Shown: one piece after another, positions 24,445 through 28,083 of the stretch | Layout: every line of letters starts with the position of its first letter | How positions within the stretch are numbered: the stretch's first letter is position 1 | Assembly (NCBI GenBank): GCA_964623635.1 | Contig: CAZUUA010000025.1 | Span: forward strand, 1-28,083 | DNA: 28,083 bases | Direction: 5' to 3' | DNA from: UMGS1696 sp964623635 | GTDB taxonomy: Bacteria; Bacillota; Clostridia; Oscillospirales; CAG-272 | Notes under the pieces: model-generated | Database searches by the model: none | Told to the model about the DNA's origin: nothing | Seen by the model: the letters and a program-made list of their open reading frames with translations, nothing else | Translations under genes and position numbers: made by a program

Positions 24445-24477
24445 AAAAAAACAAAAACATCGATCCGTAGACCGATG
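24445..24477 (-). terminator. terminator of the PTS/zinc-ribbon unit
   Basis: On the minus strand CATCGGTC (24477-24470), loop TACG and GATCGATG (24465-24458) form an 8-bp stem with one G-T pair, followed by TTTTTGTTTTTTT. It ends just before the melA promoter. Confidence 0.85.
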
Positions 24478-24491
24478 CCTTTGGTTGGAAC

Positions 24492-24671
24492 TTAAGGCGC
24501 CACCGCACAATTCTGATGATGCAGATGCGTCGGCAGATTTTTCGTCAGACAAAACAAATTCACCGCAGGCTTACACTCGTAAGGCAAGGTGGATTTGTGA
24601 AGTATGACGGGAAAGATGCAAGCAGATGTGCCATCAAGGCGTTAGCCGTGAATTGTGCGGTGGTGCCTTAA
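24492..24671. mobile_element. 180-bp MITE-like element with 22-bp terminal inverted repeats
   Basis: The ends 24492-24513 and 24650-24671 are inverted repeats of 22 nt with one mismatch (TTAAGGCGCCACCG... against TTAAGGCACCACCG...). The inside also folds back on itself: ACAAATTCACC pairs imperfectly with GGTGGATTTGT, and CGTCA with TGACG. So the whole element can form one long hairpin. A TA dinucleotide flanks both ends if the element is taken as starting at AGGC, the target duplication expected from IS630/Tc1-type transposases. It contains no gene. It lies between the stop of the zinc-ribbon gene and that gene's terminator, as expected for an insertion in a 3' untranslated region. Confidence 0.78.
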
Positions 24672-25039
24672 AACAGGCTCATGGCGCTGTCCGTGACGCT
24701 GGAGCCAAGCGAACCCAGCGCACCCAGCATGGCCACGCTGAGAACCATGTTGATCACATAAAAGATCAGGTAGGCTCTGGCGAAATGCTTCCGGTTCACA
24801 GCCGTACGACTGCCAAAGCCCCAGTACAGCATCAGCACGAATCCCACGACCGGAATGGAGAACAGCACCATCATCAACAGATAATCGCCCACCGACAGCA
24901 CGTCTGTCTTCGGCTGCTGCAGGGACAGACCACAGCTACCGCAAAAAATGGCGTTCTCCGGTACCACTGCACCACACCGGGGGCAATGCTTCTCCTGCGG
25001 CACATACGGATTGTTGTTCTGATAATCGTTATTGTTCAT
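24668..25039 (-). CDS. zinc-ribbon membrane protein (123 aa)
   Basis: The protein has an N-terminal zinc ribbon with four cysteines at 19, 22, 33 and 36 (HCPRCGA and FCGSCGL). Two membrane helices follow (about 49-70 and 88-108), separated by a basic loop with NRKHFARAYLIFY. It is a common small protein type in Clostridia with no known function. The ATG follows GAGGTAACCAT. It lies 42 nt after the PTS-like gene and is probably cotranscribed with it. Its TAA stop lies in the TTAA at the very end of the MITE-like element, so the insertion may have replaced or just preserved the original stop codon. Confidence 0.82.
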   Translation of the reverse strand: MNNNDYQNNNPYVPQEKHCPRCGAVVPENAIFCGSCGLSLQQPKTDVLSVGDYLLMMVLFSIPVVGFVLMLYWGFGSRTAVNRKHFARAYLIFYVINMVLSVAMLGALGSLGSSVTDSAMSLF

Positions 25040-25081
25040 ATGGTTACCTCGTATATTTTTAGACGTGACACCAAGCCACGA

Positions 25082-26110
25082 TCACAGCTGCTGATCGCCG
25101 AAGCGGATCCAGCCCAGCTTGCGCATGATCTCGCTGAAGACAAAGGACAGCACTGCCGGAAGCACGATGCAGCACAGGAGCATACCGATCCACATATTGG
25201 CACTGGAACCCATGTCGGTCAGGATGCCAAGGGGACCCACAAGTCCACAGGTGCCCATACCAGCAGAAACGCCTGTGCATTCCAACTGGAAGACCAGTGT
25301 CGAGATCGGTCCCACCACAGCAGAAGCTAAGGTTGCCGGGATCCAGATCTGCGGTCTGCGGCAAATGTTGCCCATCTGCAGCATGGAGGTGCCAAGACCC
25401 TGAGATACCACGCCACCCCAGCCGTTTTCCCGGAAGCTGGAAGCCGCAAAGCCTACCATCTGCGCACAACAGCCCACCACAGCAGCACCGCCTGCTATGC
25501 CTGTGATGCCGATCATGGAGCAGATCGCCGCAGAGGAAATGGGCAGGGTCAGGATAATGCCGACCACCACCGACACGATGATCCCCATCACGAACGGATG
25601 CAGGACGGTTGCTGTGTTGATGAACTCCCCTAAGTAATACATGATGTATGCCACAGCCGGACAGAGCAGCTTTGCCACACCAAAACCGACTAAGATCGTC
25701 ACAGATGGCGTTACCAGAATGTCCACCTTGGTCTTCTTGGACACCAGCATACCCAGCTCCACCGCTGCGATCACGGCGAAAAACGCACCAGCCGGACCGG
25801 CCGTATAGTGGATCACCTGATCGGCACCGATGGTGATGTCCGCCCCTAAGCTATACCCGGCACTGCCCACCACTGCACAGGAGAACAGCACCAGCGGATG
25901 GGCCTTCATAGCGTTGGCCACCGCAACACCGATCGCCATACCAGCGGCACCCGATGCTATGCCGGCCAGCTCGATGAGAAAGTCCAGGTGCAAATATTGC
26001 CCGATGGTCTTGAAGATCGTGCCGATGAGCAGCGACGCAAAGAGCCCCTGCGCCATCGCTCCCATGGCATCGATGAAATATTTCTTGAGATAGTCCCGTA
26101 GTTTTTGCAT
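25082..26110 (-). CDS. PTS transporter subunit IIC-like permease (PTS_EIIC_2 family)
   Basis: The 342-residue protein is highly hydrophobic with about eight to ten membrane helices. It begins KKYFIDAMGAMAQGLFASLLIGTI, the typical opening of the PTS_EIIC_2 family, and continues with GAAGMAIGVAVANAMKAHPLVLF and GPAGAFFAVIAAVELG. Later it has HPFVMGIIVSVVVGIILTLPISSAA and CQMGN-like QMGNICRRPQIWIP segments. Family members are annotated as sugar PTS IIC proteins, but no IIA or IIB domain or gene is present here. The substrate and even true PTS coupling are uncertain. The ribosome site is weak. It has its own promoter and heads a two-gene unit upstream of melA. Confidence 0.82.
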   Translation of the reverse strand: MQKLRDYLKKYFIDAMGAMAQGLFASLLIGTIFKTIGQYLHLDFLIELAGIASGAAGMAIGVAVANAMKAHPLVLFSCAVVGSAGYSLGADITIGADQVIHYTAGPAGAFFAVIAAVELGMLVSKKTKVDILVTPSVTILVGFGVAKLLCPAVAYIMYYLGEFINTATVLHPFVMGIIVSVVVGIILTLPISSAAICSMIGITGIAGGAAVVGCCAQMVGFAASSFRENGWGGVVSQGLGTSMLQMGNICRRPQIWIPATLASAVVGPISTLVFQLECTGVSAGMGTCGLVGPLGILTDMGSSANMWIGMLLCCIVLPAVLSFVFSEIMRKLGWIRFGDQQL

Positions 26111-26225
26111 GATCCGTCTCGCTTTCGCATGATGATAGTAATACTGATCCGTATCGAAAATGCACCAAAGAAGCCATTTGCTTTTAGGCTCGTTTTTTCA
26201 AGTTGGTCAGCGTTGCTTAGAAAGT

Positions 26226-26254
26226 AGTATAGCACAAAATCCACCCGGATACAA
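26226..26254 (-). promoter_or_regulatory. promoter of the PTS/zinc-ribbon unit
   Basis: On the minus strand TATACT (26231-26226) with TG one base upstream (extended -10), and TTGTAT (26254-26249) at 17 nt. The -35 box is weak, but the extended -10 compensates. The leader is about 110 nt. Confidence 0.6.
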
Positions 26255-26311
26255 TAGACAGATTCACACATTTTTTTCACAAATATCTCACATTTTCCCA
26301 CGTTTCCCCAC

Positions 26312-26340
26312 TTGTATTTTCCGCAAAAATGTGGTAGACT
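26312..26340 (+). promoter_or_regulatory. promoter of the YbaK-like gene
   Basis: TTGTAT (26312-26317), 17-nt spacer and TAGACT (26335-26340), with TG close before the -10 box. It rules out the longer frame that opens at 26312. Confidence 0.55.
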
Positions 26341-26422
26341 TATGGGACGGGGATTTGGTGGATACATGGAAGATCATAGTCCCCTCCACCACAAAAAACA
26401 CCCCGGAAAGGATCGAACAAAC

Positions 26423-26893
26423 ATGGTAAAGACGAATGCGCTGCGGCTGGTGGAAGCGGCAGGAATCCCATTTGATACATTGGAATACGAAGTGGACGAA
26501 AGCGACCTGAGCGGCGTGCATATCGCTGAACAAAAAGGACTGGACCCGGATATGGTGTTCAAGACCCTGGTGACCCGTGGCGACAAGAACGGCATCAATG
26601 TGTTCTGCATTCCGGTGGCCATGGAGCTGGATCTGAAAAAATGCGCCCAGGTCTCCGGCAACAAAAAGGTCGAAATGATCCACGTAAAGGAGCTGCTGGG
26701 TCTTACCGGATACATCCGCGGTGGCTGTTCTCCGGTGGGTATGAAAAAGCTCTACCCCACCTGGATCGACGAGACCGCTACTCTGTTCGATCGGTTCTAT
26801 GTCAGCGCCGGCGTTCGGGGAATGCAGATGCACCTGTCCCCCATCGCACTGGCCGACTACATCGGTGCCCAGTTTGCAGACATCACTATGTGA
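26423..26893 (+). CDS. ybaK: Cys-tRNA(Pro) deacylase, YbaK/EbsC family
   Basis: The 156-residue protein is a trans-editing enzyme that removes cysteine wrongly loaded on tRNA(Pro). Family features are MVKTNALRLVEAAGIPF at the start, the essential lysine in MVFKTLV (K47), VFCIPVAMELDLKK, the YIRGGCSPVGMKK loop (97-109) and VSAGVRGMQMHLSP near the end. The length is normal. AAAGGA lies 10 nt before the chosen ATG. The upstream in-frame extension overlaps the promoter and is dropped. The gene is monocistronic, with a terminator behind it. Confidence 0.95.
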   Translation: MVKTNALRLVEAAGIPFDTLEYEVDESDLSGVHIAEQKGLDPDMVFKTLVTRGDKNGINVFCIPVAMELDLKKCAQVSGNKKVEMIHVKELLGLTGYIRGGCSPVGMKKLYPTWIDETATLFDRFYVSAGVRGMQMHLSPIALADYIGAQFADITM

Positions 26894-26919
26894 AGGCAGC
26901 AGTTTGAAGTTTAATATAT

Positions 26920-26958
26920 AGCGTTTGCTTGGCTTTTCCGGCAGGCGCTTTTTGTTTT
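26920..26958 (+). terminator. terminator of the YbaK-like gene
   Basis: AGCGTTTGCT (26920-26929) pairs with GGCAGGCGCT (26940-26949) using three or four G-T pairs, followed by TTTTTGTTTTC. Confidence 0.72.
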
Positions 26959-26984
26959 CATGGAAAGAATCGTTTTAGATGCAA

Positions 26985-27038
26985 AAGAAGTGTACAAACT
27001 CCCTTTGGCTATGCCTTTTGGAAATTTGTACACTTCTT
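26985..27038. terminator. 14-bp perfect hairpin between converging genes
   Basis: AAGAAGTGTACAAA (26985-26998) pairs perfectly with TTTGTACACTTCTT (27025-27038) around a 26-nt loop, with T-rich sequence after it on both strands. It probably ends the minus-strand gene to the right and backs up the terminator at 26920. It resembles the inner stem at 7287-7348. Confidence 0.72.
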
Positions 27039-27050
27039 ATTTTACTTCTG

Positions 27051-28083
27051 TTATTCCGCAACAGCAGCGGTCGTCACTACGATCACGTAATCTTCGCTGG
27101 CGGCGGTGATGGTGTAATGGTCAGCCACTTCCACAGCTTCTCCGTTCACGGTGATGGCAGTGATCTCATAGCCATCGGCTACGGTGAAGTTGATGGTGCG
27201 GCGTGCGCCAAAGTGCATACTAAATGCTTCCTTCGTGTTGATGGTCACACCTTCGCCCAGCTGCAGCACTACGTCATACCGTGCGTACATAGCCGGATAG
27301 TACCGTGCGTTCTTGGCGTCACTGGAAGGAGATACGGTCTCTTCCACTACCGATGCGTCTTCGACAACCGGTGCTTCGATGGTGGTGTCGGTCACGTCTT
27401 CGGTGACTTCTTCCGTAGATTCAGTAGCTTCTTCAACCACCGGTGCTTCTACGGTTTCTTCTACAGCAGGTGCTTCTTCGACGGCCACGAAGTCGTCGCC
27501 CAGCATATTGGCGTAGATGAAGTTGGAGATGAAGGCGTACTCGTCTCTCTGGTGACCCTTGTTGGTCAGGGTGTTGGCGAACAGAACCACGCTCACGTCG
27601 TTGCCATCCACATCCTTACCTTCGTAAGCGATACCCTGGATGGAGCCATTCAGGTATGCGTCAGCGTAGGCCTTCTGCTCGTCATCGATGGCCTGAACAA
27701 AGCCTTCGGTAGGAGTCTTGGTGCCGTCCATCTGGACCAGTACCTGGGCACCTTCGGGGATAGCGGTGAAGTAGCCTACGCCATAGCCGTAGAACACGTC
27801 ATCGTTGTCGGTCACGTAACTTGCGTTCACCAGGGTGGTGGTGGGGTAGGTCACATAGGCCAGGCAGTCCATACCGTAAGCATAATCCCGAACCAGGGTC
27901 TCGCCGAACAGTGCGCTGTAGCCACGGGCAGCGGAGGAGCTGTAACCCATGTAAGGCGTACCGGCCTTAACAGCAGCCAGTGCATCTTCGTTCAGTGCGG
28001 AGGCACCTACGATCACGTCTGCTTCGGCAGGATCGGTGGTCACGGTGAAGTTCATCATTTCCATAGCGATCCGGTCATAGTTC
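27051..28083 (-). CDS. C-terminal part of a secreted or surface-type protein (runs off right edge)
   Basis: The frame is open from the right edge to a TAA at 27053-27051, about 344 residues. The first part of what is visible (about 200 residues) is a globular acidic region (EADVIVGASALNEDALAAVKAGTPY, later GYFTAIPEGAQVLVQMDGT) that I cannot assign. A linker rich in Val, Glu, Thr and Pro follows (about 27330-27485), with degenerate EAPVVEE-type repeats. The C-terminal 60 residues (INFTVADGYEITAITVNGEAVEV...) resemble an InlB B-repeat/Flg_new-type beta domain of cell-surface proteins. There is no sortase motif at the C-terminus. Surface or secreted location is inferred from the linker and the final domain. 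Confidence 0.7.
   Translation of the reverse strand, partial: NYDRIAMEMMNFTVTTDPAEADVIVGASALNEDALAAVKAGTPYMGYSSSAARGYSALFGETLVRDYAYGMDCLAYVTYPTTTLVNASYVTDNDDVFYGYGVGYFTAIPEGAQVLVQMDGTKTPTEGFVQAIDDEQKAYADAYLNGSIQGIAYEGKDVDGNDVSVVLFANTLTNKGHQRDEYAFISNFIYANMLGDDFVAVEEAPAVEETVEAPVVEEATESTEEVTEDVTDTTIEAPVVEDASVVEETVSPSSDAKNARYYPAMYARYDVVLQLGEGVTINTKEAFSMHFGARRTINFTVADGYEITAITVNGEAVEVADHYTITAASEDYVIVVTTAAVAE

Noticed and set aside
24295..24552. An 86-codon N-terminal extension of the alpha-galactosidase
   Set aside because: It reads through the promoter, a terminator and the MITE-like element. The ATG at 24294 has an excellent ribosome site and gives the normal family N-terminus.
26173..26200. AGCC...GGCT hairpin followed by a T-run on the plus strand
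   Set aside because: A stem of only four or five pairs, in the leader of a minus-strand gene with no plus-strand gene before it.

Overview
This is a stretch of moderately GC-rich chromosome from a Gram-positive anaerobe. The gene set best fits a gut Clostridia lineage of the Oscillospiraceae/Ruminococcaceae type. Supporting signs are a bacterial V-type (not F-type) ATP synthase operon, an L10 leader ahead of rplJ-rplL, a DUF5662 protein, a YjjP/YjjB-type threonine/serine exporter, a GH4 alpha-galactosidase, strong AGGAGG ribosome sites and compact intergenic regions with sigma-A promoters (TTGACA-17-TATAAT type). No 16S rRNA or other species marker is present, so the placement is an inference.

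Layout, left to right. Positions 1-2017 (minus): a truncated membrane-anchored protein, a GNAT acetyltransferase and an RlmD/TrmA-family rRNA methyltransferase, read as one unit from a promoter at 2052-2080. Positions 2186-4250 (plus): a unit with a DUF5662 protein, a possible 48-residue membrane peptide and a threonine/serine exporter, closed by a terminator. Positions 4297-7238 (plus): an ABC transporter permease and ATPase behind a near-consensus promoter. A 132-bp nested inverted repeat (7245-7376) then separates these converging transcripts from the V-ATPase operon. That operon runs leftward from about 16.37 kb to 7381 in the order G/H-I-K-E-C-F-A-B-D. Its K subunit keeps the residues that bind Na+ in Enterococcus hirae NtpK, so the enzyme is predicted to be sodium-coupled.

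Positions 16621-20678 (plus): a strong promoter lies upstream of, and antisense to, a small unknown gene (16683-17000, minus). It probably drives rarA, an uncharacterised clan GH-A-like glycoside hydrolase and an AAA-type ATPase, which are spaced by 7 and 15 nt. Positions 20737-22012: rplJ-rplL with a consensus promoter, an L10 autoregulatory leader and a terminator. They stand apart from rplKA and rpoBC. A pyridoxal/pyridoxamine kinase follows.

Positions 22881-26254 (minus): a PTS IIC-like permease and a zinc-ribbon membrane protein form one unit. A 180-bp MITE-like element sits between the last stop codon and the terminator. Next comes a GH4 alpha-galactosidase (melA) with its own promoter. 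On the right are a YbaK/EbsC Cys-tRNA(Pro) deacylase (plus) and the 3' part of a secreted or surface-type protein (minus) that runs off the window.

Most of the window is ordinary core genome. The less ordinary items are the MITE-like element, the recurring AGAAGTRTAC hairpins between converging genes, the antisense-reading rarA promoter, the orphan glycoside hydrolase and the free-standing rplJ-rplL locus. I found no CRISPR array, tRNA, rRNA, prophage or complete insertion sequence.
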